Positions 13,031 to 25,584 are shown, counted from the first letter of the stretch. The stretch is 64,000 nt of DNA from Anastatus disparis (GCA_017163975.1 JAFFSR010000221.1:1922001-1986000); one strand, 5' to 3'. Notes: generated by a model from the letters alone, not told the origin. Numbers and translations are program-made.

Positions 13031-13105
13031 ATTGATGACACTAAACATTAAACGCAGTGCTACTTGTTCTTTTTCTCTCCAAATCAATTACACGAAGAAA
13101 TACTC

Positions 13106-13150
13106 AAAATCATTTTGTGATCAATGAGAACGATATTAATACTTATCGAA
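13106..13150 (-). promoter_or_regulatory. Weaker upstream block of copy B
   Basis: At the distance where A, D and E carry the GATA palindrome, copy B retains GAACGATATTAATACTTATC but the AAGCTT-centred TGATAA pair is lost (TGTGATCAATGAG instead). Copy C shows the same partial form at 19506-19550. This may mean different regulation of the B/C pair, or simple decay. Confidence 0.35.
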
Positions 13151-13382
13151 CGAAAAAATCTATTATATTATAATTATTTTCAATCTAATCAAATTTTATC
13201 TTGTACGTGATTTTTATTGTTGTTTCAAGCGTGAATATACAGAAATATTTCATAAAATGTTATTCGATTTTCGAATTCGAAATTTTTTTTGAATTCACAC
13301 TTTTGTTTCTGATTTTTTAAAATTTCAATGTTTATATAAATGCGAAAATAAAATAATAATTATTATAATTTTGAAATATATA

Positions 13383-13480
13383 CCCTGGTAGAAATTTACT
13401 CTAGATCTGTCTAGATCTGTCTAGTTTTGTATGTTAAATAATCGAGGCCTCGATAAAACTAGACAAATTTTCTATCAGGG
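13383..13480. mobile_element. Short CCCTGGTAGAAA MITE
   Basis: The 98-bp element starts CCCTGGTAGAAATTTACT and ends TTTTCTATCAGGG, flanked by TA on both sides. The inside holds a repeated CTAGATCTGT and an inverse ACTAGAC. It is the smallest family member in the window. Confidence 0.7.
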
Positions 13481-13770
13481 TAAGGGCGCTTTTAGAAAAT
13501 ATTTAATTTTTGAGATGTAAAAATCCTACATATATAGAATAACATAAGGTTATTAACATACTAATAACATACGTCAGTACTGTGCCTTTTAGATACGTTT
13601 TGTTTGATTAGACAAAATTCTTCATTCTTTAAAAGTTTCAAAATGTTTATTTTAAGTGAAATATATTTTTTAGAATTACAACAATCTCTTCAGTGGGAAT
13701 TTGTCAATCATTAATATATTGGATGAATTTATAAAGCTTGTATAATACATCAGGTTTTTAATTGTCGTTT

Positions 13771-14150
13771 ACTCACCAGGAGAGTGTCAAAGTACCAGAT
13801 GACCGATTTTTCTCAAATTTTGGAAGATTTCGGATGCATAAGTATAAAGAAATCGAAAATTTCAGGCTCTAATGCTCAATATTTTCTCAGCTAGCCAATT
13901 ATAAGTGTCACTGGAAAATTTACTAGATTTTCAAACGCTTATAGTTCTTCAGCATTATTTAGCTAAACATTTAAACTTTTTTAAAATAAAATGGAAGTTG
14001 AACTCAAACCCTTTCGAAGTAACAGTTACAATATATCAAAATATCATTTTTTTCCAAGCTATTTAGTAATCTGAATTTTTTTTAGAACATTAATCAGCAA
14101 TAAAATCTAAAATTTAGTTCAATTTTTGTTTTGTAACTTTGGAAAAAAAT
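13771..14150. repeat. Half copy of the foldback element
   Basis: This stretch, starting near CTCACCAGGAGAGTGTCA, follows one arm of the large palindrome at 28297-28965, with the same order of words (for example CGCTTATAGTTCTTCAGCAT here against CGCATATAGTTCTTTAGCAT there). It is diverged and lacks the second arm. Confidence 0.55.
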
Positions 14151-14154
14151 GAAT

Positions 14155-14450
14155 AAATTAGCTTTATCTATGGTGATTGTTATGGTTGTATTTCATGTTA
14201 AGCATGGTTTACCATAATCCTAAAGATAGTTGGACTTCCAAATATTTTTATTGTAGTATGAATTATTTTTATAGTACTTTCCTGCATTTAAATCTTATGA
14301 TATCAAAATAATTAAAAAGAAAACATTCATCAATTCTAAAGTGTATAAATATTTAAAAAATATATATATATATTTCATGATGATTGTAAGACTTGAAATC
14401 TTTATCTGTTTTTATTATCAGCTTATTATTATTTATAAATAATTCAATGT
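14155..14450 (-). pseudogene. Decayed relic of a D/E-type cadherin-like copy between B and C
   Basis: Positions 14156-14226 resemble exon 5 of copies D and E, including the plus-strand words GGTGATTGTTATGGTTGTAT and TTACCATAATCCTAAA at the acceptor. Positions 14270-14330 match intron 3 of copy E (TTTCCTG, ATCAAAATAATTAAAAAGAAA). Positions 14375-14430 match the end of exon 2 (GATTGTAAGACTTGAAATC, TTATTATCAGC). Exon 4 is missing between them and no frame is open. Confidence 0.55.
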
Positions 14451-14949
14451 GATAATAATTATTACATCCGCAAACAAAAATTAAATGTCTTTTATGAATT
14501 TAGTTTTAAATTTAAAAAATACTACAAAAGAATTTTCAAATTTTTTGTAATCTGTACAATTTTATGTGAAAAAGTAACTCTTAAGTCAAAATTATCTATT
14601 TTGTTTTGTTTTCATCATAAATAGTATCGGGTTTTTCAATAAAAATAAATCTGCATGCATAAAATTTAATTGAACGCAATTAACTTTTTTGATAAATTAT
14701 CATCAATTGATCATATAATTTCCACTTAAATTAGTTTGCTAATCTTTAATTTAAGGGTTATGTTTTGATAAAACTGTTTCAAATTTTTATTTATTGATCT
14801 TTTAAATTCTTTTGATCTAATTAGAATGATTTATCCTCTGTTTTATTTGAAAAAATATTTTTAAGTTAAATATCACCAAATTTTTAACTTTCGGCCAAAA
14901 TATTGTAAGAATTGATTGTATAAATACTACGCATAAATTTTTAAAATTT

Positions 14950-15132
14950 TATTTAACGTCGCTGTATATATGCTATCATTGCGATGCCAATTAGTAACAA
15001 AAGTTTCTCAGCGTGTTAGTGAACAAAATACATTATCGTATACAGTGGCTTTTTTATAAATCGGCCGAGATTGGGATTCGAACTCGGGTCCTCAGGTTGC
15101 AAATCTATCGCTCTACAGAGTGAGCCACTGGA
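14950..15132 (-). mobile_element. tRNA-derived SINE, copy 1
   Basis: On the minus strand the head carries an A box (TGGCTCACTCTGTAGAGCG) and a B box (GAGTTCGAATCCC) about 30 bases apart. The non-tRNA body ends in the family word AGCGACGTTAAAT. It lies in the spacer just 3' of copy C. Four more copies are at 24001, 38601, 47621 and about 54425. Confidence 0.75.
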
Positions 15133-15158
15133 TAAAAAAAAATATTGTTAAAATAGTT

Positions 15159-18100
15159 TTATCTATGATTTTTATAAAGAACCATATAACCAATGTAAAC
15201 TAAAAGACCAATTATAACAAGAGAAAGTATCATTGTCGCCATCATATATCCACTTAATGAGTTACTTTCTTCAACTGGTTGTTTATCACAAATTACTGGT
15301 GAGCCATTTACATCAACTGGAATTTCTGGAAAATAAAATTCGTCATTATTCTTAATTGTAATTTCATAACAAGTGAAAAACTATTTAATTATCATTATAA
15401 TATTACGAGAACTTTAATAATTTATTAAAAAGCAAATGAAATAATGTTTTCTATATAGATAATATAGACATATTACTGTAGTTACAAAAAATTGATAATA
15501 AATACTTTTTTGACACTCCGTGCGAGAAGCTCGATTTCACGCACGCTGTACAAAGTGACACGTGCGAAAATGGAGCTTCTCACACGTCGTGTCAAAAAAT
15601 AGCGTTCGGCACTCGTGCGATAAAGTGATTTCTTACTCGTGTGACCTTTTCACCCTCGCTTCGCTCGGGCGCAAACCGCCACACGAGTAAAAAATCACTT
15701 TATCGCACTAGTACCGAAATATACTATTTCTCTACATTTCATGAAAAAACCATAAAGAAGAATATTTTAAATATTACATCTTTAGCAAATATTTTTATAC
15801 ATAAAAAGTAACTGGTCTGCTCGTTTTAGCAAAATCAAATAATATAAATATAACCAAAAAAATCGTACTAGGTAGTATAATGCGAAGAACAGTCTGAGCT
15901 TCCAATTGATAGTTGACAGCCTATGTATAAATTAAAAAATTAATGATTATATAAATCGATAAAATTATCAGCAAATATTTACTAAAAAAGCTTTATAAAT
16001 AGTACTCACTGTTAAAACTACAAAAATATCTTGTTGACGCAAAAATTTTTCGGTAATGTTCACTAATTCAACGTAAGTATCAATCCCGTAATCGCCCAAT
16101 GCACCACTATGAGTCAGTTTTAAATGTTTTTTAATTTCTGAAACATCAGCATGATTATAATATTCATAGATAAAAATTTTAATAGTAGACACATATTCAT
16201 CATTTTAATGATCATATTTACCATCTGATGTTTGCCTAATTTCAAATTTAACGTGTCCGTTAAATCCACGGTTCAAAGTGACATTTTTATTTTCTAAAAA
16301 TTGTAGTTTAGTATTTTCAACCTACATTTATGTAAAAATTATTATAATTTACATATTCACCATACTATTATTCTAAAAATTATTGATTTACCTTTTTATA
16401 ATCCAAATTTGTTAAATTTGCTATATAAATTGGATGAGAAAATCGAGGATGAGAATTAGCTTGATCGATGGTGATTGTTATGGTTGTACTTGCTTTTCTA
16501 GACGGTACACCAGAATCCTAAAAACATTTTTACTTTATAAATGCTATATTTTTACATTATAATCGATTAAACAATCATAATGTTTTTAGTATTATAACCA
16601 ATAGGAATATAGATTAAGTCTTAAAACGGAAATTAAATAAGTGTATTTATTTTATTGTTCGATTGTCAAACTAAAAGTAAAGATATATTTATTTCGTAGA
16701 AATGTATTTACCGTTGCATGCAAAACTAAAGAAATATCCTTTTCCAAATCTATTGTATCTGTAGTCATAAATACGGTCGGATAATTTTTTTTATCTTTTT
16801 CATCTCTTCCACTTGATGAAATACTAAATCCAGTTACATCTTTATCAAATTCGAATTTTATTTTTTCATTCGTAAGATCAACATCTCTACCGAAGATTTT
16901 TGGATCAAATATAAATCCTTTTGGTAACGGCATTGGTAACTTATAATCGTAAGGTGCATTTAAAAATGTTGGATCATGATTATTTGTATCTTTAATAGGA
17001 ATCGTAATTTTCTATAAAGAAAAAACTTTTGTATCGTTATTAGGAATAATTAAGAATATTTATGTACTTCTGTGGTCGTACACTTACAAGATCTCTATAT
17101 CTAGAATTATGACATTTAAATGTCGTTTTTACAATAATTTCCGATGCTGTCTAAAATTATAAAAAAGTTTACGAAATTTTATAATATAGTTAATAGAACT
17201 TAATAAGAGATTTATTTGATGAATTTTTAATTAAAAAAATATTGAAACATATCTCAAAATATGTACCTCGTGATCCTCATAAGAATTAAAGTTCTCATCT
17301 GTTTCGATTGTGTAATTATAACCTCCATCCTCATCTATATCTATATATAAATAGTAATAATCTTGTCCACTGATATCAAGACCATTAATCCAATAAATGT
17401 AGTCAGTTCTATACTCTAATAATCGCACAAAATTTTCTGTGGTGTCAAGAATTTCATTTACTGTAATACCATTTTCCCAATCAGCATCGCTTAAATTTTT
17501 ACCGTCTTTCGAAATAATACAGTTCTTTTCTTCTTTTGCAATAAAAAAATTTAAAAAAACTTCATTAGTTTGCTTGGCAAGTATGTTAAAATAAACATTC
17601 GAATGGATGAGATCATTTAATATGGGTTTAGGAGAAATTTTTATATCCATGTACCTCTGTATTGAAGATGAATTAAAAAAAAATTTTTGAACTAGTCTTC
17701 TTGTCATTTATTAGGGTATCGGACCATATTGCCGAGCCTTATTTATTTTTTACTTCTCCAGAAAATAATTTATACGCATCCCTGGTAGAAAATGAAACGC
17801 TTTTTCTACCATTTTATGGCCATTTCTTTAAAGTGAAGAGCAGAAAATGGGAATGTTTTATGGCCATTATTTGAACTAATATGAAACGTTTTTTTCAACC
17901 TTCATAGTGCTAAAAAATGCTAATAAAATGTTGAGTCTGATCCACTATTATTTGAATATAGATAGTTAACAGTAGAGTCTATCAAATTGTGCTCTAATTG
18001 ATTATTATTAAGAATCATTTAAGGTTTTTTCTTGAAAGTTATCATTAATCATTAATAGAATCACTTTTGTTAATATATTCGCGCGTATATTTAGAGTTGT

Positions 18101-19426
18101 GATCGGATTGTTAGAGGTTATTTTTAAACGATTAATAAAATTTTCCATTTATTATTTTAAAAAACGATATTTTTATACTCGTTTCGTACTGCGTTTCATA
18201 TTTTTATTTTAATAAAATTTAATATTATTTTTATTTTTATAAATTCCAATAAAAATAAACATTGACGAAGGAATGTGAATAAATACTAATCTATATTTTC
18301 TCGCCACGTGGCAAAAGTGAGGTTATGATTTTACCTATGATCTGAAAAATTAAGGACTCATTACTAAAAAGTTATATAACTAGTCAAAAAAAGTTGTCCA
18401 CAGTTTACCTAATTTTTAGATAGCTGTTACTGATTTTTTCTCTCCGTTTACTTAAAATGCGTATTTTTTTGGCTAAATACAAAAATTTTTAACAACATTT
18501 TTATATTAGCATTTTTTGCCTATAAGATGCTAACCAATATACCAAAAAATTTGAGCTCTGCAGATTCAGCAAAAAATTGCCATTTATTCGCCAATATTGA
18601 CATGACAAAATATTACTATTGAAAATGGTCATAAATTGTTGTTTACACCATTTTTAATGTTCAAATTTCTACCAGGGATGTATTAAAATAAATGAGAAAA
18701 AGCTATAATACATTAAAACGAAAACAAATTTTTATCATTTCATTTACTAAAATCCAATGACGGATGCTTGGAGTACTGAAGGTAGTAACTAAGGGCACAA
18801 AGATATGACGAAGGCAATTCAAATAACACAGTAATACGTCCAAAACAGAATTTTTGTGTTTCCACTCTAAATAAATGAATAATTAATTTTTTAATTGTCA
18901 AAAAGGTTTTTTATATAGAAAAAAGATATAAACTAACTATAACTGCTTGTAAAAAACAGTATAAAAGAAAAAATCGATAGATTTTTAAGTAGACTCCCTT
19001 CAGTACCTCAGTGATATGGTCTCATATCCTGATTTTTAATTTAAAAAATAATAGTAATTTTTAATTCACTTTAAATTATTTATATATATTTGCTTTACTT
19101 ATTTCCATTTAATGAATTTTATTTAAGAACTTCAATAAATTTCGTTTGGAAAATTTTAACAAAAGCATATTTTCAAAGAAATTATATCAATAATAATAAA
19201 ATGATATATTCTTCATCATATTCTAAAAAGTATTTTGATAAAATTTGTGTTCATGAAATATTACAGGATGAAATTTAATAAAAAATATACCTGTTTAAAA
19301 TAAATAACAAATCCCTAACACTAAAAATATATGTACTTTACTCTCATTACCATTTTCACTTTGATCTCCATTGATTAGCAGTATGAATATGCAAGTGACT
19401 ATTAAATTGTTGTAAATATACTTCAT
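15159..19426 (-). CDS. Cadherin-like membrane protein, tandem copy C (9 exons, 428 aa)
   Basis: Exons: 19426-19342, 17532-17267, 17150-17088, 17011-16712, 16517-16392, 16321-16222, 16137-16010, 15920-15869, 15325-15159, all GT-AG with the family phase pattern. Signal peptide MKYIYNNLIVTCIFILLING. EC1 has the longest exon 2 of the array, with several Tyr and Asp residues (DYYYLYIDIDEDGG). EC2 shows GRDVDL, LEKD and ATDSGVPSR, with the preceding linker DTNNHDPTF. EC3 contains the conserved glycosylation motif NITE. Exon 9 gives a stalk, a membrane helix and tail YKNHR. It is closest to copy B: exon 4 proteins are nearly identical and both have KITxPIKDTNNHDPTF. Intron 1 is enlarged by an 898-bp MITE. 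Function unknown; extracellular recognition or adhesion is inferred. Confidence 0.85.
15505..15728. repeat. Double-hairpin element, copy 1
   Basis: Two hairpins lie side by side. The first pairs GTGCGAGAAGCTC with GAGCTTCTCACAC and is closed by TTTTTGACAC / GTGTCAAAAA. The second pairs GCGATAAAGTGATTTCTTAC with its inverse around a loop containing CACCCTCGCTTCGCTCGGGC, and ends CGAAATATACTATT. Positions 25700-25923 carry a nearly identical copy. Confidence 0.75.
17780..18677. mobile_element. 898-bp CCCTGGTAGAAA element in intron 1 of copy C
   Basis: It starts CCCTGGTAGAAAATGAAACG and ends AAATTTCTACCAGGG, with AT on both outer sides. It is much longer than its relatives at 13383 and 23086. 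I see no long reading frame or transposase motif, so it is probably a non-autonomous or gutted relative. Confidence 0.65.
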
Positions 19427-19696
19427 ATTGATTGCACTTAACATTAAACGCAGTGTCACTTATTTTTTTCTACACACTTCAAATTAATTGCACAAAGAAA
19501 TACTCCAAATCTTTTTGGGATTTATAAGAACGAGATTAATATTTATCAAAAGAAGAATTCTATTCTACTATAATAATTTTTAATCTAATCAAAATTTATC
19601 ACGTACGTGCTTTTTCTTGTTGTTTTTACGTCATAAAAACAATCAATCACGAATATCCTGAAATATGTCATAAAATTTTGTTCAATTTTAGAATTA

Positions 19697-20385
19697 GGAG
19701 TTTCTTTTGAATTCATATTTCTGAGTTTTTAAATTTGTAATGCTTTTATAAATGTGAAACTAAGATAATAATTTAAAACTGAGTAATTACTAATTTTTAT
19801 AATTTTCAACTAAGGGCGTTTTTATAAATATTTAATTCTTAAGATGTAAGGATACTATAAGTTTAAGGTAAGAGTAGAGACGTTTTGTTTTATTAGACTA
19901 AATTTGTCATTCTTCAAAAGTTTTAAATCATGATAAGTAAAATATATGTTTTACAAATATAACAGTTCTCTTCAGTAGAAACTTGTGAATTATTAATATG
20001 TCGAATGAATTTATCATGCTTGTTAAATACATCATTTACTGAATCGCCATCTACTCACCAGAAGAGTGTCAGGTTTCGGGTTGCCAATTTCGCTCAAATT
20101 GCAGAAGATGATTCCAGGTGCAGAAATATGAAGAAAGTCAAAATTTTAGATTTCAACGTTCAATATTTCCCTTGTTACAACCAATCAATAAGAAAGATTC
20201 AGAACATCACGGTGTCTTGTATTCGCAAAGTAGATATTTTTGGAATGCCTTGTCTACTAAGATTAGACACTTCCTATTATTTAGCAATATCGTTTATTTT
20301 AAAGCAGCACTTGAAAAGTACTAGCTCGATCTCGAATAAAAATTTTTAATTGATAATTGAATTGTTACGAAATGAGTAGGATTAT
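19697..20385. repeat. Spacer between C and D with a degraded foldback half
   Basis: Positions 20052-20210 follow the foldback arm (GAAGAGTGTCAGG, then GCTCAAATTGCAGAAGATGA and ATATTTCCCTTGTTACAACC), as in the half copy at 13771 and the palindrome at 28297. The rest is AT-rich with no gene seen. Confidence 0.45.
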
Positions 20386-20389
20386 TTAA

Positions 20390-20975
20390 TTATATTAATC
20401 TTTATTTTGTTATTCTATAATATTTCTACAATTTTTCATTATTTTTATTTCAACCTTATTTTTTTTCAATTTCTTTAATATGACTGATGGATAATTATCA
20501 ATAGTATTTACAGCTTTACAGTGCATTCCCTTAATAAAAAAACATCCAACTTCGGTGTTATTTCCTACACCGAACCGTATTCTTGACTGCTATGACACTT
20601 CTATTCATTCGGAAAATTCGTTCGGTATACGAAAAGGGTTTTGATTGACTACGATATTATTCTTAAGATGGTGTCTTACTTATTTAGTATTATGAGTTTC
20701 AGATCATTTTTATTGAAATATATGAAATAATTGTATTATATATATAGACATATACACAAACATATAAAAAGGTTTTGATTCTCTTTATTTTAAGATAAAT
20801 TATACAGAGTAACAATTGACTTTTATTTTGAATGTTTTGTATATAAACACATCACATAAATTACATAAACAAAAATTATACCTTATATAAAATTATTAAA
20901 TTTGTATTTAATCACATAATGTTTAATTAACATTTCTAACTAAAAACGTATTATTTTTAAAAATGTTATTAATAT
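20390..20975. repeat. Duplicated 3' spacer of copy D (empty-site reference)
   Basis: This spacer is paralogous to the 3' spacer of copy E (24730-27086) and lacks the large insertions found there. It preserves the pre-insertion targets ATTCTATAATATTTCTA at 20412-20428 and TATTTAATC at 20905-20913. The duplication unit of the array therefore includes flanking DNA as well as exons. Confidence 0.65.
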
Positions 20976-23900
20976 CTAATACTTTTTATAAAGAACCAAA
21001 TAACCAACGTAAATCAAGAGTCCAACTAAAACAAGGGATAGTACTATTGTTGCTGGCATGTATCCACCATTTGATGAGCTACTTTCATTATTATTGATTG
21101 ACTCTGCTTTACAAATCACTGATTTTTCGTCATGTACAACCTCTTTTACTTCTAAAAAATAATATAAATTATTATTATTTTAAATTATCTATAATTACTG
21201 TAAAATATGTTTACTTTTATCATAATATGGAAAAATCAAACAAAAAGTATAAGTTTTATTAATTCAATGAATTAACTTATAGAAGTTAAAATTACTAATT
21301 TGATGGAAATTAGCATTCTAAATTGATTAATAAAAAATGTAAATTTTTTAAATATATCTGCAATGATAAATGATTTCTATAAATATAACAATAAATGATC
21401 ATACCAGGTAATAGAATGCGAAGAACAGTCTGAGCTTTTGAGTGATCCTTAATAGCCTAAAAGATGAAAAATATTAAAAATTTTTTCAATACGATTATCA
21501 ACAAATTATTACCAAAAACAAATATATAAATATAACTCACTTCGAGAACTACGAAAATTTCTTTTTGACGTGCAAATTCTTCAGTGATGTTAATTAACTC
21601 AACAAAAGTATCAATACCCTTGTCGGTTTTCATACCGTGAGTCAATTTAAAATGTTTTTTATTTTCTGAAAAAAAAAAAATTATGTCAATCTTTATATAC
21701 AGCGGCCGCCTTAACAAATATATTCACCATCTGATATTTCTCTGATTTCAAATTTAACGCCTCCCTCGAAACCTCGAACCAAATTGATGTTTTTCTTTTC
21801 CAAAAATTGTAACTTAACGTTTCTATTCTACATTATGACAAACATGGAAATTATTTATAAGTTGATCGAAAATAGAATTTTAAAAGTGATTTACTTACTT
21901 TTTTATAATCTAATGTTGTCAAATTTGCAATATAAATTGGATGAGAAAATCTAGGAAAAGAATTGCCTTTATCGATACTGATTGTTATGGTTGTATTTGT
22001 ACTTAAGTGTGGTTCGCCATAATCCTAAAAATGGTTTGATGTTTACATTATAATCGATAAATGACTGCAAAATTTATAAGGAATCACGTGTTTGTGTTAC
22101 TACTGATTAAAATATTATTTTTTTTATTAGTTTACCAGATATACGAGGTCAGATAAAGTTTTAATACAAAAAGAAATTAAAAAATTCGGTATTTTGGTTA
22201 AATTTAACAAAGAACAAGATTTATGCAATTGATTTTTTTAGTAATCATCCAATTTTAAAATAAAAAATTTTTATTTTATAATTCATATATGGGATTGAAA
22301 TCTTTAATTTGCGAAGTGCAGAGTTTATATATGATGATGTTGATATATGACACTGATACAATACATTTCAAATTTTCTAATTTAGATTTATTCCATTAAC
22401 GTTTTAAATAAATAAATATTTAAATTAATTTATCGATTGTGGATATTCTTACCGTTGCAACCAGAACAAAAGAAATATCATTTTCAAGATTTATGGTTTC
22501 TGTTGTTAGAAATACAGCCGGATAATTTTTAACATCATTTGCATCTTTTCCACTTGAGGTAATTTCAAATCCAATAATATCTTTTTTAAATCTGAATCTC
22601 ATTCTTTGATTTGTGAGATCGACATCCCTAGCCACAATAGGTTTCACATAATTAAATCTAAATCCTTTCGATATTGGCATTGGCAATTTATAATTATAAG
22701 GCGCATTTAAAAATTTCGGATAGTGATTGTTTGTATCTTTAATAGGAATTCTAAATTCCTTAAAAAGAAAAGAAAAATATTTTATGATATTATTCGAACT
22801 ATGTTGCCTATGCAGAAAAATTTTTTTTATAAAAATTACAGTTACCGAAACTACAATCATGATTGATCATATATTTTATAGATACGTGCCATTAAATTTT
22901 GATGAAATTTGTAATTCATCTAAAAATTTTTACCGTAGAAGGAATGATTTTTACATTATTTTCTTATGAGTTTTATGTCATCAAAATAATTAAAAATAAA
23001 ACATCGTTGTTATTTTAATGCAGAATTTTATAGTAAATTTATAAAAAAAATTTTCTCTTCTTAGCTTTTACACACCTAATTAATTCCCTGGTAGAAAATA
23101 AACCATTTTTTGGCCATTTTTGTTGGCCAACGCATGTTAAAATGGCACTTATCTAGAAATTTTGAAAACTCTTTGTACAGAATTTCTAGATAAGTGTGAT
23201 TTTAACATGTGTTAACCAGCAAAAATGGCCAAAAAATGGTTTATTTTCTACCAGGGTTGTAGGTACACTTACAAGATTTTTCGTACTTTTATCTGCACAA
23301 TCAAATTCTGCAATAAAAGTAATTTCTTGATCCGTCTAAAATAGTACAAGAATCTTTATAAAATTGTATATAACAAGAATGAAAATTTAATAGATAATTG
23401 ATTTTAGAATTTCTTAATTTTAAAAAATGTTTAAATGTTTAAAAAAAAAGTGTACCTCATATTCCTCGTAATCCTCAAAATCTTTATCTGTTTTAATTAT
23501 CAGCTCATTATTACTTATGGACAATTGAATATAAGAGTATTTCTTATCTCCTTTATTAATTTTAACGGCTGTTATGTTTTTAGTTTTAAAATGAAATAAT
23601 AAATCACCATTTTTTTTGGTATCTTCAATTTCATCTAAATCTACACCATCCTCCCAATCATATTCATCCAATTCCTCGTCTTCTTCAATATAAATACTGC
23701 AGGGACCTACATATTTTGCATTAAAAAAAATTGAACCAAAGCAGTTAATTTTTTGGTAAATTGATTTTAGTATTATTTTTACGTAAATTATCGATAAAAA
23801 TAAAAATTGCACGTCCATGTTAAAATCAAAGTAATATTAAAAATTTAAAAAATCAAATTTATTTTTCTGTTGATTGTCTATCAAATGTAATCATGATAAT

Positions 23901-24448
23901 TTTTCAATTATTATCCGTTCATAACGCTAATTTTTATGAAATATTTAAAAAAAACAATTGCAAATTATTTTAATTTGATAAACTTTAAAACTATATTTGG
24001 TGTACAAACATCGCTGTATGCTATCATTGCGATACTAATTAGCGACGGAGATTGTCAATGTATTTGTGAACTTCAGCACATGTAAAGCACAGTGGTGCTT
24101 ATATCAGTCGGCCGAGAGCGGGATTCGAACTCGGAACCTTGAGATTGTGAATCCATCGCTCTACCGAATAAGCCACTGACGACCACATACACTTATTTTG
24201 GAACAATATGATTTATCGTTGTTTTATTTTTGAAAAACATATTTTAAAGTAAAATTTTTATCATTATGTCAAAATACTGCAGGTAGAAATTATATATTAA
24301 TTCATAATTACGCGTTTAAAATCAATAATAAATATATAAAACTGAAAAAATGTATACCTTTACTTTCATCTTTTTTATTACTATTTGCTCCATAGATTGG
24401 CAATGTAAATATGCAAAATATTATCAAATAGTTGTAAATGTACTTCAT
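20976..24448 (-). CDS. Cadherin-like membrane protein, tandem copy D (9 exons, about 427 aa)
   Basis: Exons: 24448-24364, 23706-23456, 23335-23273, 22758-22453, 22024-21899, 21827-21728, 21665-21541, 21456-21405, 21151-20976. An alternative exon 1 donor 6 nt further on also keeps frame and adds two residues. Signal peptide MKYIYNYLIIFCIFTLPIYG. EC1 is acidic (EEDEELDEYDWEDG). EC2 starts after DTNNHYPKF and has ARDVDL, the closest match in the array to the cadherin A-x-D-x-D motif, then LEND and ATDYGEP. EC3 is followed by a stalk with ESSSS, a membrane helix and tail YKKY. Exon 4 is six bases longer than in A-C (FNYVKPIVARDVDL), which together with ATDYGEP defines the D/E subtype. Intron 1 holds a SINE and intron 3 a 171-bp MITE. 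Function unknown. Confidence 0.85.
23086..23256. mobile_element. 171-bp CCCTGGTAGAAA MITE in intron 3 of copy D
   Basis: Almost the whole element is one palindrome: CCCTGGTAGAAAATAAACCA pairs with its inverse at the right end, and ATCTAGAAATTTTG pairs further in. TT flanks both sides. It retains a single TTAA at 23137-23140, where the relative at 192-1003 carries a 639-bp insertion. Confidence 0.8.
24001..24186 (-). mobile_element. tRNA-derived SINE, copy 2, in intron 1 of copy D
   Basis: The minus-strand head has an A box and a B box (GAGTTCGAATCCCGCTCTCG), then the family body with TCGCTAATTAGTATCGCAAT. It is nearly full length, with high similarity to the copy at 38601. Confidence 0.75.
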
Positions 24449-24542
24449 TTTGATGACACTTAATATCAAATGCAGTATTACTGGTTATTTCGGACACACT
24501 AAAAATCGATTGTATAAAGTATTATCCTAAATCTTTTTTTAA

Positions 24543-24580
24543 TTGATAAGCTTTTGATGATAGCGATATTAATATTTATC
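24543..24580 (-). promoter_or_regulatory. Conserved upstream GATA-type palindrome, copy D
   Basis: The plus strand reads TTGATAAGCTTTTGATGATA, then GATATTAATATTTATC. It lies about 95-132 bp upstream of the copy D start and matches the blocks upstream of A and E. Function is inferred from conservation and position. Confidence 0.5.
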
Positions 24581-24770
24581 GAATGAAAAAATCTATCAAA
24601 ATTTAATTTATCTAATAAAAAGTCATATCGCGTGTACGTGTTTTTTCTTGCTGATTTTGACTTACGACTACATAAATAATAAAACTTTTTATAAGAACCT
24701 TTAGGATATAAGTAGAAAATTCTTAGTTTAATTATATTAACTTTTATTCTGTTATTCTATGATATTTCTA

Positions 24771-25433
24771 GGCTAGCCCCACGTGGGACATGAGACCATA
24801 TCTAGTCCACGAGAAACAAGACTGATGTAAAAAGGACTGATTTTGCTCCCCTCTACAGAGCCAGTCCTCTAGGTAGATGTTGCCTTCCTGATTATGCGAT
24901 CGACGGAAGTATGGATGTTTTGATGGGAAACAAAGCCGACTCTCCTAGAGCGTCCAATTTGGACTCCCAAGGAATGTATGTCGCGGGAGAGAGTCACCGG
25001 ACTTGACTCCGAACTGAAGATTTTCTTCACGCGCATGGCTATGCATGCATGTGAGAATGAAACGCGTTAGATTTATTTTTTATACACCTTGTAGGTTAAG
25101 GAAACGAATCTAGTCAAATACCAAAGAAACCAGGAGAAAAGATTTGAAACGATCAAAGACCGGCGCCACCCTGAAGTAATGTGATAAACAGATTCTGGGG
25201 TGGGGAAACGCCCTAAGTGGTCAAGTTAGAGTATCCCTCGCTCTTCAAATAACTTGTCATTCGTTGGGTAAGGGGAATGCGATTTTTAGAGGGTCGCTAG
25301 ACGTGAACTAGTAACCCCTCACAAACCGTGGTTTTTCTTCCGCCTGTATCTTTTTCCAGGCCCAAGAAACTCCCGGCATTCTGTTTGCAGATTTTTATCG
25401 TCACACTAACTCAAAACAAAGGCAAAAAAAAAA
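24771..25433 (+). mobile_element. Probable 5'-truncated non-LTR retroelement insertion
   Basis: This 663-bp, GC-richer segment is flanked by an exact 17-bp duplication ATTCTATGATATTTCTA (24754-24770 and 25434-25450) and ends in an A run directly before the right duplication. The paralogous spacer of copy D has the single uninterrupted target at 20412-20428. A-tail plus long target duplication is the signature of target-primed reverse transcription. No reverse transcriptase frame is present, so it is a truncated 3' end or a SINE-like RNA copy; I cannot name the family. Confidence 0.75.
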
Positions 25434-25584
25434 ATTCTATGATATTTCTATTTTTTTTTTTTCATTATTTTTATTTAAACTTTATTTACTTTAATTTCTT
25501 TAATATGACTGACTGATACTTTTGAACAGTATTTATAACTATATAGCATGTATTTTGATCGACAAAAAATGGTGTCCTACTCAT

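Noticed and set aside
15057..15130. Possible tRNA genes here and at 24107, 38606, 47621 and 54450
   Set aside because: A and B boxes are present, but acceptor stems do not pair well and each is joined to the same non-tRNA body; they are SINE heads.
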